Positions 1-5,882 of a DNA stretch of 7,521 nucleotides are shown here, in pieces. Source of the stretch: Candidatus Bathyarchaeota archaeon (GTDB lineage Archaea > Thermoproteota > Bathyarchaeia > RBG-16-48-13 > GCA-020355125); assembly GCA_030671165.1 (NCBI GenBank), contig DAOVAG010000034.1, positions 1-7,521 of the forward strand. The letters are read 5' to 3'. The translations under genes and the position numbers were made by a program. The notes below the pieces were generated by a model that was not told the DNA's origin, searched no databases, and was given only the letters and a program-made list of their open reading frames with translations. The first letter of the stretch is position 1, and each line of letters begins with the position of its first letter.

Positions 1-259
1 TATCTTTCTTATAGAATTGGTAGAGAGGATCAGCTCCATTTGAAAAGCTTACTAAGGGTTCAGCCCAGGCTTTTTCATTTTCAACATTTTTAAGGGTGTT
101 CTTTGGAGATTCGTTGATAAATTGTTTAATGATATTTTCAATCCATTTTCTTATATTATTGGTTTTCTCAATCAATTTAGACATCTCTTGGATAATATCG
201 TGTTCTTTTAAGGAACTGATAAATAGCGTACATTTTTTCACGTTAGTTACATGAATCAT
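1..259 (-). CDS. Partial COG1600-like (epoxyqueuosine-reductase-like) iron-sulfur protein, N-terminus only
   Basis: An open minus-strand frame runs from an ATG at 259-257 off the left edge, giving 86 codons without a stop. An in-frame TAA at 271-269 lies just upstream. After a lysine-rich helical N-terminus, the visible end contains INESPKNTL followed by AWAEPLVSFSNGADPLYQFY. From memory, this resembles the opening of archaeal and clostridial proteins annotated as epoxyqueuosine reductase or 4Fe-4S double-cluster proteins (COG1600), which often begin with a SPENTL...PLVGFSxGxDPLY pattern. The Fe-S cysteines of that family would lie beyond the edge and cannot be checked, and archaeal members need not act on queuosine. 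The start is uncertain. An internal ATG at 184-182 (residue 26) would give an N-terminus closer to what I remember of the family, and neither start has a clear ribosome binding site. The reading frame is well supported; the family call is moderate. Confidence 0.55.
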   Translation of the reverse strand, partial: MIHVTNVKKCTLFISSLKEHDIIQEMSKLIEKTNNIRKWIENIIKQFINESPKNTLKNVENEKAWAEPLVSFSNGADPLYQFYKKD

Positions 260-393
260 TTTTCTAGCTTAGATATTTTACTAAAGATATACATGGAAGA
301 TGTTTATTGCTCTTTTCCTGAGTATTAAATATTTTAGTCATATTTATTCAGAGCGTTCTTCAATCTTGTTTTCTATTAATCTCGGGTCCAATA

Positions 394-404
394 TTAAAAA
401 AAAC
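394..404 (-). terminator. Possible U-rich terminator of the P-type ATPase gene
   Basis: Eight consecutive A on the plus strand (396-403) make a run of eight U in a minus-strand transcript, about 60 bases after the ATPase stop. Archaeal termination often needs only a U-rich tract, and I see no convincing stem before this one. The rest of the 202-base spacer between the ATPase stop and the left-edge gene shows nothing else I can support. Confidence 0.35.
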
Positions 405-461
405 TTTCTAGATTAGATAGGTCACTGATACGCATTATTCTGTTTTTTTAGAAGAGTGAGT

Positions 462-3200
462 TCATCTCCATCGTAAGAATTTTCTTCCAAAAAATACCTC
501 AGGGAGGACAAACAGACCCAAACTAGAGATACCGAGGACAAGACCTAACTCAGTTATGGTTAATGGAACTATATGAAATGCTGATCCTAAGATCGGTATG
601 TATGGTAAACAAATCGTTAAGATAAAACTGGCAACAACACTGATTAGAAATGATTTATTATTCAGATTATCTCGACCTAATCTCCAAACAGAATGTGTTT
701 CTGAGCGACAATTCCATAAGACAAATAATTCGAAAAAGGCTACTTGAAGAAATGTCATTGTCGTAGCCTTTTCATAATCATTAAGTATGAACATTCCATA
801 GGCAAAGCAGATGGAGCTACCTATTGATTGAATTAGAAATGAAGCAAGCATAAAAACAAACATTCCATCGAATATTCCAGCTCTTGGATTGCGGGGCGGT
901 CTCTTCATAACATCTCTTGCAGGGGGATCGACACTTAGAGAAATTGCCGGAGGACCATCTGTGACTAGATTTACAAAGAGGATTTGAATAGGGAGTAAAG
1001 GAAGTGGGAAACCTGCAATGGTCCATACACCTATGACGAGGAGTTCATCGAAGTTGCAAGAGAGTAAAAATCTGATATATTTTCGAATATTATCGTAAAT
1101 ACTTCTACCGCTTTCCACCGCATTAACCAAAGTTGCATAGTTATCATCTGCAAGGATCATATCAGCAGCCTCTTTGCTCACATCAGTTCCGGTGATACCC
1201 ATTGCTACACCGATATCTGCTCTTTTAAGAGCTGGTGCGTCATTTACTCCATCCCCTGTCATCGCTACTATCTCACCTTTCTTCTTCAGGGCTTCTACTA
1301 TCTTCAATTTATGCATTGGAGAGACTCTGGCATATACTACTACATCTTTTACTATTTTGTCGTATTCCTCATCAGTCATATTATCTAATTCTGTGCCTGT
1401 TAGAGCGAGGTTGTGTGTTTCATCCATCATTCCTATTTCTTTAGCGATAGCAATAGCCGTTAACTTATGATCACCCGTAATCATAACATTTCTAATTCCT
1501 GCTTGTTTGCACATTGCAATTGCATCCACAGCTTCTTCTCTTGGAGGGTCGATCATAGCTTCTAAACCGACAAAGACTAGATCGCTCTCCACAGTTTTTT
1601 CAGTGAAATTTCGAAGCGTATCAGGTAGATCTTTGTAAGCTATTCCCAATATGCGGAAGGCTTGAGAAGCTAAATTTTCATTGATTTTTAAGATCTTGCT
1701 CTTTTTGTCATCAGTTAACTTTTGTACTTTACTATCTTCAAAAATGTACAAGCAGTTTTTTATTATTATTTCAGGAGCTCCTTTCACATACGCGACCTGT
1801 CTGCCTTTAGGTGTGCTGTGAATGGTGGTCATAAGTTTTCTTTCTGAGCTGAATGGAATCTCGTCCACACGAGGATACTGCTCTCTTAGTTTACTTTCAT
1901 TTATTTGCGCTTTAACAGCGGCTACGATTAATGCTCCTTCTGTTGAGTCTCCTCGAATCGTCTTTCCATCATAGTTAGCATCGTTACATAATGCTCCGAT
2001 CCTTAGGAGGAGGTTTAAGTGAATGTTCTCTTGAACATTCATTGGTATATTGTTTATATGGAATTTACCTTTAGGTTCATAACCAACTCCTGAAACGTCA
2101 ATTAACTGATTATTTATGTAAAGTTTACGTACTGTCATTTCTCCCCTCGATAATGTACCCGTTTTATCAGCACATATGACCGTGGTTGAGCCGAGTGTTT
2201 CAGCTGACGCAAGTCGTCTAACAATTGCATTTCTTCCTGCAAGGTTCCGTGCACCAAGAGCCAGAGTGATAATGACTAAGGCTGGCAGAGCTTCTGGAAC
2301 TGCTGACACGGCTAATGCAATCGCAGTCATGAAACCTTCTATTACAGCATCGGCGCCAATACCGTGTTCAACTATTTCAAGAAGAAAGATAATACCACAT
2401 AAGCCAATAATGATGAGGCCTAGTTTTTTAGCGAAGACATCCAGTTTTATAGTAAGAGGAGTCTTCTTCTCTTCCATGGCTTGAACAGCACTAGCAATCT
2501 TTCCAAATTCAGTATCCATACCTGTTGAAGTAACTATGGCTTTTGCACGACCGAAGATCGTATGGGTACCCATGAAAACTGAGTTTTTTTGATCAGCTAC
2601 AGGGAGCTCTTTGTCAAGAACTTCTAAAGATTTTAGGACTGGTGAAGATTCCCCTGTTAGAGGAGCTTCATCAGTTTTTAAACTGGCAATATTTAATAAA
2701 CGTGAATCTGCTGGAACTCTATCACCCACCTCTAGAAGGATTATATCTCCTGGAACAACTTGACTTGAAGGAATTGTTTCGATCTCACCATCTCTCATTA
2801 TCCGTGCGGTTGGAGCGGTTAATTTTTTTAAAGCATCTAACGCTTTCTCAGATCGATATTCTTGAATAAAACCAATAACAACTACAATGGCAACGATAAC
2901 AACGATCATTATTGCATCAGCCATCTCTCCGATTAGGTATGACATTGCACTGGCAACTAAAAGTAAGATTACGAATGCGTCTTTGACCTGATCTAATAAT
3001 AATTGTAAAAGTCTTCTTTTTTTCTCTTCCCGTAATACATTGGGACCATATTTGTCAAGTCGATGTTCAGCTTCTATCACACTTAAGCCTTGCTCACTAC
3101 TCTGCAAGGCTTGAAGGACCTCTTCTTTTTTCATGGAATGCCAATTACGGGTGGAAGAACTCAATTCTTTAAACCACTTCACTGTTTCATTTTTTATCAT
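462..3200 (-). CDS. P-type cation-transporting ATPase, P2A (Ca2+ pump) type
   Basis: This integral membrane pump is driven by ATP and is predicted to export Ca2+. All family landmarks are present: the N-terminal cation-ATPase domain (about 20-90), TGES in the actuator domain (182-185), the phosphorylated Asp345 in DKTGTL, KGAPE in the nucleotide domain (473-477), DPPR (551-554), TGDH (575-578) and TGDGVNDAP (648-656). About ten membrane helices can be placed: near 74-91, 95-113, 260-280, 286-318, 706-729, 733-755, 779-806, 814-830, 850-868 and 880-905. By eye, the residues matching SERCA's Ca2+ ligands are all kept: Glu303 (E309), Asn716 (N768), Glu719 (E771), Asn744 (N796), Thr747 (T799), Asp748 (D800) and Glu824 (E908). 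The usual PEGLP of helix 4 reads PEALP. The 912-residue length is normal. The ATG at 3200 gives a plausible 22-residue leader before WHSMKKEEVL; Met23 is an alternative start. Family certain; ion specificity inferred. Confidence 0.95.
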   Translation of the reverse strand: MIKNETVKWFKELSSSTRNWHSMKKEEVLQALQSSEQGLSVIEAEHRLDKYGPNVLREEKKRRLLQLLLDQVKDAFVILLLVASAMSYLIGEMADAIMIVVIVAIVVVIGFIQEYRSEKALDALKKLTAPTARIMRDGEIETIPSSQVVPGDIILLEVGDRVPADSRLLNIASLKTDEAPLTGESSPVLKSLEVLDKELPVADQKNSVFMGTHTIFGRAKAIVTSTGMDTEFGKIASAVQAMEEKKTPLTIKLDVFAKKLGLIIIGLCGIIFLLEIVEHGIGADAVIEGFMTAIALAVSAVPEALPALVIITLALGARNLAGRNAIVRRLASAETLGSTTVICADKTGTLSRGEMTVRKLYINNQLIDVSGVGYEPKGKFHINNIPMNVQENIHLNLLLRIGALCNDANYDGKTIRGDSTEGALIVAAVKAQINESKLREQYPRVDEIPFSSERKLMTTIHSTPKGRQVAYVKGAPEIIIKNCLYIFEDSKVQKLTDDKKSKILKINENLASQAFRILGIAYKDLPDTLRNFTEKTVESDLVFVGLEAMIDPPREEAVDAIAMCKQAGIRNVMITGDHKLTAIAIAKEIGMMDETHNLALTGTELDNMTDEEYDKIVKDVVVYARVSPMHKLKIVEALKKKGEIVAMTGDGVNDAPALKRADIGVAMGITGTDVSKEAADMILADDNYATLVNAVESGRSIYDNIRKYIRFLLSCNFDELLVIGVWTIAGFPLPLLPIQILFVNLVTDGPPAISLSVDPPARDVMKRPPRNPRAGIFDGMFVFMLASFLIQSIGSSICFAYGMFILNDYEKATTMTFLQVAFFELFVLWNCRSETHSVWRLGRDNLNNKSFLISVVASFILTICLPYIPILGSAFHIVPLTITELGLVLGISSLGLFVLPEVFFGRKFLRWR

Positions 3201-3432
3201 ACGTATTGTTCCATAATTTAAATCTTTTACTAATATTGAATATTTTGCATATTATCTCTCATCTGGTTAGAATCAAGAAGAATATTAATAGATAATTTGA
3301 AAAATGTTTAATTATTAGAGTTTAATGGTTTATGAAGACGGTTAAATTTTATACTGTTTAAAAATTTTCCTCCACATGCATATCTTATTCAATGTTAAGT
3401 AGAAATATTGTATTAGACAATAATTTTTAACT

Positions 3433-3445
3433 GTAAAGTCTTTAC
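3433..3445. repeat. Short dyad across the metallopeptidase stop codon
   Basis: GTAAAG and CTTTAC are perfect inverted arms around one central base, and they include the stop codon of the minus-strand metallopeptidase gene (3444-3442). In RNA the stem would close at four to five pairs. No clean U-tract follows on the minus strand, so a terminator role is doubtful. The 241-base spacer between this gene and the ATPase start is otherwise AT-rich with nothing else I can support. Confidence 0.3.
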
Positions 3446-3822
3446 GAACACAGTTTTTTCAGTTTTTTGTATAGAGTGTCCACTTTCTTTTGATCAACGT
3501 AACCTTTATGGACACGAAATCCACCTGAGAATCCTTTGGGAATGTGTAAAAGTTCGTGGATCAAAACTTTATCTTTATCATCTTCAGATAATTTATCGTA
3601 ACGTTCAGAAATTACCTCTATGATATATACGGGTAGAATGTTAAGAGCAGTTTGCCAAATTTTTCCCATACCATGGATTCGAGCAATAACACGCTTGGAT
3701 CTAGATCCTGTGCTTCTAAAGCAATGTACAAAGGGAGAATCTATGTAAAAAAAGTTTAAATAATTCACGATTTCCTCAACACGTTTTTTAACATCTGGAG
3801 CCTCAAAATATTTGATCCTCAA
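3442..3822 (-). CDS. Predicted zinc metallopeptidase (COG4900-like, HELLH...GGFRxH), TTG start
   Basis: This is a small soluble protein of 126 residues with no signal peptide. The key motif is HELLH at 89-93 followed by GFSGGFRVH, so His89, His93 and probably His105 could bind a metal, with Glu90 as the catalytic base. That is the HExxH zincin arrangement with an 11-residue gap before the third ligand. The GGFRxH extension matches archaeal and phage proteins annotated as putative metallopeptidases (COG4900), whose substrates are unknown to me. The N-terminal half (a region like VEEIVNYLNFFYIDSPFV followed by a basic stretch) is shared by such proteins as far as I recall. The frame opens with TTG; no ATG or GTG lies in frame between it and the upstream TAG, and an AGGAGG sits seven bases ahead. 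The gene stands alone, divergent from the pyruvate-kinase-C-like gene. An inactive or regulatory role is possible, since activity cannot be read from sequence. Confidence 0.85.
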   Translation of the reverse strand: MRIKYFEAPDVKKRVEEIVNYLNFFYIDSPFVHCFRSTGSRSKRVIARIHGMGKIWQTALNILPVYIIEVISERYDKLSEDDKDKVLIHELLHIPKGFSGGFRVHKGYVDQKKVDTLYKKLKKLCS

Positions 3823-3829
3823 ACAATAT

Positions 3830-3835
3830 CCTCCT
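3830..3835 (-). promoter_or_regulatory. Strong ribosome binding site that fixes a TTG start
   Basis: The minus strand reads AGGAGG, a full match to the anti-Shine-Dalgarno core, seven bases before the TTG at 3822-3820. This spacing is ideal and is the main reason for accepting TTG as the metallopeptidase start. The nearby TTG three bases further upstream is out of frame and meets a stop within eight codons. Confidence 0.75.
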
Positions 3836-4001
3836 ACATTCTAGACCTTAATACGCATCATGCAATTTCTCAAAGTAATAATCCTGAAAGCATAGATAAA
3901 AACAATAGCATATCTCCATTGTTTCGGATTCATTATGTCATAAAATTGTACAATATTAAATCCAAACATAAAAACGCAACTGGATTATCTAGAGTTACAA
4001 G

Positions 4002-4041
4002 TACTTTTTAAGATTCTATATTGTTACTCTTAAAAAAAGTA
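4002..4041. repeat. Imperfect inverted repeat in the divergent promoter spacer
   Basis: TACTTTTTAAGA (4002-4013) faces TCTTAAAAAAAGTA (4028-4041) across a 14-base loop. The arms pair along twelve positions with two extra A in the right arm. A second, overlapping pairing (AGAGT at 3991-3995 with ACTCT at 4026-4030) is possible. It lies about 120 bases before the PK-C-like start, further upstream than a usual core promoter. It could be an operator, a hairpin of a short unseen transcript, or chance in AT-rich DNA. Confidence 0.4.
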
Positions 4042-4110
4042 GAAATTAGCCTTCATTTTCTGATTAAGCGGTCACTCTTATTACTGTTGGAATCTTTTTA
4101 GTTATTTATC

Positions 4111-4118
4111 TTTATTAA
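4111..4118 (+). promoter_or_regulatory. Possible TATA box of the PK-C-like gene
   Basis: TTTATTAA lies about 44 bases before the ATG at 4159. An archaeal start site some 26 bases downstream would give a leader of roughly 18 bases that just includes the AGGAG at 4141. The element is weak, there is no clear BRE, and the surroundings are uniformly AT-rich. Confidence 0.3.
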
Positions 4119-4140
4119 CTATTAATACATTAAAAGATCT

Positions 4141-4145
4141 AGGAG
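4141..4145 (+). promoter_or_regulatory. Ribosome binding site of the PK-C-like gene
   Basis: AGGAG precedes the ATG at 4159 by 13 bases, a longer gap than usual. A closer ATG at 4148 is only two bases from AGGAG, is in another frame and meets TAG after about 23 codons, so 4159 is kept as the start. Confidence 0.5.
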
Positions 4146-4158
4146 ACATGGGAATAAG

Positions 4159-4773
4159 ATGGAGAGTAAAATATATTATTTTGAGGAAATTAATCCGAAA
4201 AATTCAGATACACTTTTAGACATTGTAAAGGAGAAGGCTTTGGAGAAAGGTATAAAGCATGTACTCGTAGCCTCAACCAGAGGCGAGACCGGTGTCAAAG
4301 CAGCGAAAGCTTTCAAAGATTCTGGAATAAACATAGTTGTGGTGACACATCAAATTGGTCCTCACGGTCCTGAATTACTTAAAGAGAATGAGAAGATGAT
4401 AAAGGCTTCAGGAGCGCAGATTGTTACCTGCACTCACGCCTTCGGAGGTGTTGGCAGCAGTCTAAGGAGGTTCCCTCCTAGAGAACAGAGATCTGAACCT
4501 TTCTGGCCTGCATATGTTCCACCTACGGGGGATCTAATTGCTAATGTGCTACGCCTCTTCTCTCAAGGCATGAAAGTCTGCTTCGAGATAACTCTCATGG
4601 CAGCTGATGCAGGAATCATCCCGATTGGAGAGAATGTGATAGCGGTAGGTGGTCAAGGGAGAGGAGCAGATACTGCAATAGTCATCAAATCAGCTAACAC
4701 TACACGTTTCTTCGATTTGGATGTACAGGAGATAATCGCTAAAACCATTACTAAAAGACTCGCAAGACAGTGA
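4159..4773 (+). CDS. Stand-alone pyruvate kinase C-terminal-like protein (AF0103/MTH1675 family)
   Basis: This soluble protein of 204 residues consists only of the alpha/beta fold related to the allosteric C-terminal domain of pyruvate kinase; the catalytic TIM barrel is absent. Conserved-looking stretches are ASTRGETGVKAA (38-49), VVTHQIGPHG (61-70), THAFGGVGSSLRR (92-104) and IGENVIAVGGQGRGADTA (156-173). The glycine-rich loops look suited to a phosphate or nucleotide ligand. From memory, structural-genomics entries exist for AF0103 and MTH1675, and the family (COG1751) is mostly archaeal with no agreed biochemical role. The length matches the family, so this is not a broken pyruvate kinase. 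The gene is monocistronic: divergent from the metallopeptidase and followed by a hairpin overlapping its stop. Family call firm; function unknown. Confidence 0.9.
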   Translation: MESKIYYFEEINPKNSDTLLDIVKEKALEKGIKHVLVASTRGETGVKAAKAFKDSGINIVVVTHQIGPHGPELLKENEKMIKASGAQIVTCTHAFGGVGSSLRRFPPREQRSEPFWPAYVPPTGDLIANVLRLFSQGMKVCFEITLMAADAGIIPIGENVIAVGGQGRGADTAIVIKSANTTRFFDLDVQEIIAKTITKRLARQ

Positions 4774-4789
4774 AGAGCTCGACTCTTTT
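4773..4789 (+). terminator. Probable hairpin terminator of the PK-C-like gene
   Basis: AAGAG (4773-4777) and CTCTT (4783-4787) form a five-pair stem around a five-base loop, followed by further T and an AT-rich tail. The stem begins at the last base of the stop codon. The short U-tract makes it a modest terminator, but its position is right. Confidence 0.4.
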
Positions 4790-4828
4790 AATAATTCAGT
4801 GAAGACAAATCTGTTTCAAAACGATTAA

Positions 4829-4945
4829 ACCAGGAAAGATGACAGAAGTCTAACAATTCTAGAAAGACTCTACAAAGAACTTAAAAAATACATTGATAAA
4901 TCTAACGGACGTTATATAGCTATTATAGATTCTACTGCGAAGTAG
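4829..4945 (+). pseudogene. Start-less ORF remnant, perhaps the N-terminal part of a small DUF5678-like protein
   Basis: Between an in-frame TAA (4826-4828) and TAG (4943-4945) a 38-codon frame has no ATG, GTG or TTG start, yet its translation looks protein-like: LERLYKELKKYIDKSNGRY followed by IAIIDSTAK. A charged helix followed by a G-[KR]-[YW]-[IV]-A-[IV] strand recalls the small archaeal DUF5678 proteins, which normally run on past this point. Here the frame stops, and the +1 frame continues for a dozen residues (VGFKAINL). It could be the decayed end of a gene or chance. The resemblance is from memory and weak. Nothing else is visible in the 297-base spacer 4774-5070 apart from the hairpin at its left end. 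Confidence 0.25.
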
Positions 4946-5070
4946 GTTTCAAAGCGATAAATCTGACAAATCACACTTAATACAATCAAATACTATAAAG
5001 TTGAGATAGAAATTAATTCTAGTTTTTAGAACGCTTAATATCAGATTGATCATGGAAAGGAAATATTATT

Positions 5071-5439
5071 TCATCTTGTAAATCCTGCAAATGAAGAGTA
5101 TATATTATCCCCTGATAAACCTGTCATAACTTTTTTTGCTTCTTCTGTAAGATCACCTAAAACATAAAAACGTGTGATCGGGGCGATCTTTACCAGTTGA
5201 GAGAGCATTTTCCTAAATTCTTTTACTCGACCATGAGCCAGCATTACTTCAGAATCTGGATAGACTTCATGTATGATACACTTAGTACCTTCACGGTCTA
5301 AATACCATTGATATGTTTTAGTGTTAGGCTCATTGTCTTGAATTAAAGTAATAATCTCTTCAGCTAAGTCTTTAAACGAATCTAGATTTCCTTCAGATAT
5401 AGTACATTCTACAAAAAAATGGATTTGATTCTCTTTCAT
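5071..5439 (-). CDS. ABM-fold protein, putative quinol monooxygenase-like
   Basis: This small soluble protein of 122 residues belongs to the dimeric alpha-beta-barrel 'antibiotic biosynthesis monooxygenase' superfamily (PF03992; YgiN-like). The order of elements fits: a first strand at IHFFVECTI (6-14), a helix around 18-34, then the hallmark segment with YQWYLDREG (43-51), IIHEVYPD (55-62) and the helix with LAHGRVKEF (67-75), followed by a last strand at ITRFYVLG (88-95). About 25 further residues at the C-terminus are not part of the core fold. Known members include quinol oxidases without cofactor, haem-degrading enzymes and many proteins of unknown role. No catalytic assignment can be made here. 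The ATG at 5439 is supported by a TATA element at the distance expected for a leaderless transcript. The gene is isolated, convergent with the PK-C-like gene and divergent from the zinc-ribbon gene. Confidence 0.82.
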   Translation of the reverse strand: MKENQIHFFVECTISEGNLDSFKDLAEEIITLIQDNEPNTKTYQWYLDREGTKCIIHEVYPDSEVMLAHGRVKEFRKMLSQLVKIAPITRFYVLGDLTEEAKKVMTGLSGDNIYSSFAGFTR

Positions 5440-5457
5440 ATCTATCCCACAAAATAG

Positions 5458-5467
5458 TATAAAAATA
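5458..5467 (-). promoter_or_regulatory. TATA box for a probably leaderless ABM transcript
   Basis: The minus strand reads TATTTTTATA, centred about 23-24 bases before the first base of the ATG at 5439. An archaeal TATA box directs initiation roughly 25 bases downstream, so the transcript would begin at or very near the start codon. No Shine-Dalgarno sequence lies between them, which agrees with a leaderless mRNA. Confidence 0.5.
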
Positions 5468-5611
5468 CGCCCTTCTTAAAAGTTATTGCGATTCAATCAT
5501 TGTTATTAGAGAAAATTATAAAAGATTGGTTAATCAACCGTTTCGACACGATTTTCAGAAAAATTAACGTTACAGTTATAATGATGCTTTAGACGAATAC
5601 TCCCGTTGACG

Positions 5612-5627
5612 CCATCATCATCGATGG
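5612..5627. repeat. Small hairpin sequence in the ABM/zinc-ribbon spacer
   Basis: CCATC and GATGG are perfect inverted arms around a six-base loop (ATCATC). On the plus strand they are followed by TTAAAAATTTTT at 5632-5643. The arrangement resembles a terminator, but no plus-strand gene lies upstream. It may be incidental, since it sits in a short coding-like stretch. Confidence 0.3.
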
Positions 5628-5817
5628 AGCCTTAAAAATTTTTGGGATGACTAGAGTTAAAACACTGCTAAACTAGAAAATACCCACAAAGCGAATGATC
5701 TTGTCTGATACCTTTAACTTCTTGAAATTGGTTTAGATTTGGAACTAATAATGACTCCTTCATCAATCATGAATAAAAGTATAGTATTGCTAGATATGAT
5801 GATAGCTAAAATTTGTA

Positions 5818-5825
5818 TTTATAAG
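5818..5825 (+). promoter_or_regulatory. Possible TATA box of the zinc-ribbon membrane protein gene
   Basis: TTTATAAG is a good archaeal TATA match. It lies about 60 bases before the ATG at 5883, which predicts a start site near 5847 and a leader of about 35 bases containing the GAGG ribosome binding site. No clear BRE is seen next to it. Confidence 0.38.
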
Positions 5826-5869
5826 TTAGCGAATTATTAAGTTTGATTAACGTTGAATAGTTAGCATTA

Positions 5870-5873
5870 GAGG
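5870..5873 (+). promoter_or_regulatory. Ribosome binding site of the zinc-ribbon gene
   Basis: GAGG, within TAGAGGGAA, precedes the ATG at 5883 by nine bases. It is a four-base match at acceptable spacing and supports this start, which also places the first zinc-ribbon cysteine at residue 4. Confidence 0.5.
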
Positions 5874-5882
5874 GAACAAGAT

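Larger units (their letters stand above)
3823..4158. other. Divergent spacer between metallopeptidase and PK-C-like genes
   Basis: These 336 bases separate two genes transcribed away from each other, so both promoters should lie here. Apart from the ribosome binding sites at each end, they hold a weak TATA-like stretch for the minus-strand gene (TTTTTATC on the minus strand, near 3894-3903), an imperfect inverted repeat (4002-4041) and a TATA-like element for the plus-strand gene near 4111. I find no coding frame of credible length on either strand. Confidence 0.5.
5440..5882. other. Long divergent spacer between the ABM and zinc-ribbon genes
   Basis: These 443 bases hold the promoter of each flanking gene at its ends. 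In between is a hairpin-forming sequence (5612-5627) set within a short open stretch, TAG to TAG at 5591-5674, that translates as VDAIIIDGALKIFG and continues in frame after the stop. A 29-codon ATG frame at 5751-5840 (MTPSSIMNKSIVLLDMM...) has no ribosome binding site and no recognisable motif. No gene is supported here. The spacer may contain the remains of a lost gene. Confidence 0.4.

Noticed and set aside
817..2869. Several open frames of 69-102 codons overlapping the ATPase gene in other frames (e.g. plus-strand 1174-1470, 2176-2484, 2642-2869).
   Set aside because: They lie wholly inside a well-supported P-type ATPase gene, have low-complexity or Ser/Leu-rich translations and show no motif or ribosome site. 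They are shadows of its codon pattern.
3341..3376. AAATTTT/AAAAATTTT inverted similarity in the spacer between the metallopeptidase and ATPase genes.
   Set aside because: Pairing relies only on A and T runs, which are common in this spacer, and nothing places it as a promoter or terminator of a gene.
4148..4219. ATG at 4148 as an alternative start just after AGGAG.
   Set aside because: It is in a different frame from the PK-C-like gene and ends after about 23 codons, and it is only two bases from the ribosome site.
4815..4966. Two similar short stretches, TTTCAAAACGATTAAA (4814-4829) and TTTCAAAGCGATAAAT (4947-4962), as a direct repeat.
   Set aside because: Only two copies with mismatches, and no array, flanking duplication or gene linked to them. 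Chance similarity in AT-rich DNA is the simpler view.
5751..5840. A 29-codon ATG frame (MTPSSIMNKSIVLLDMM...) in the ABM/zinc-ribbon spacer.
   Set aside because: No ribosome binding site, no known motif, and a length expected by chance. A possible promoter of the next gene overlaps its end.
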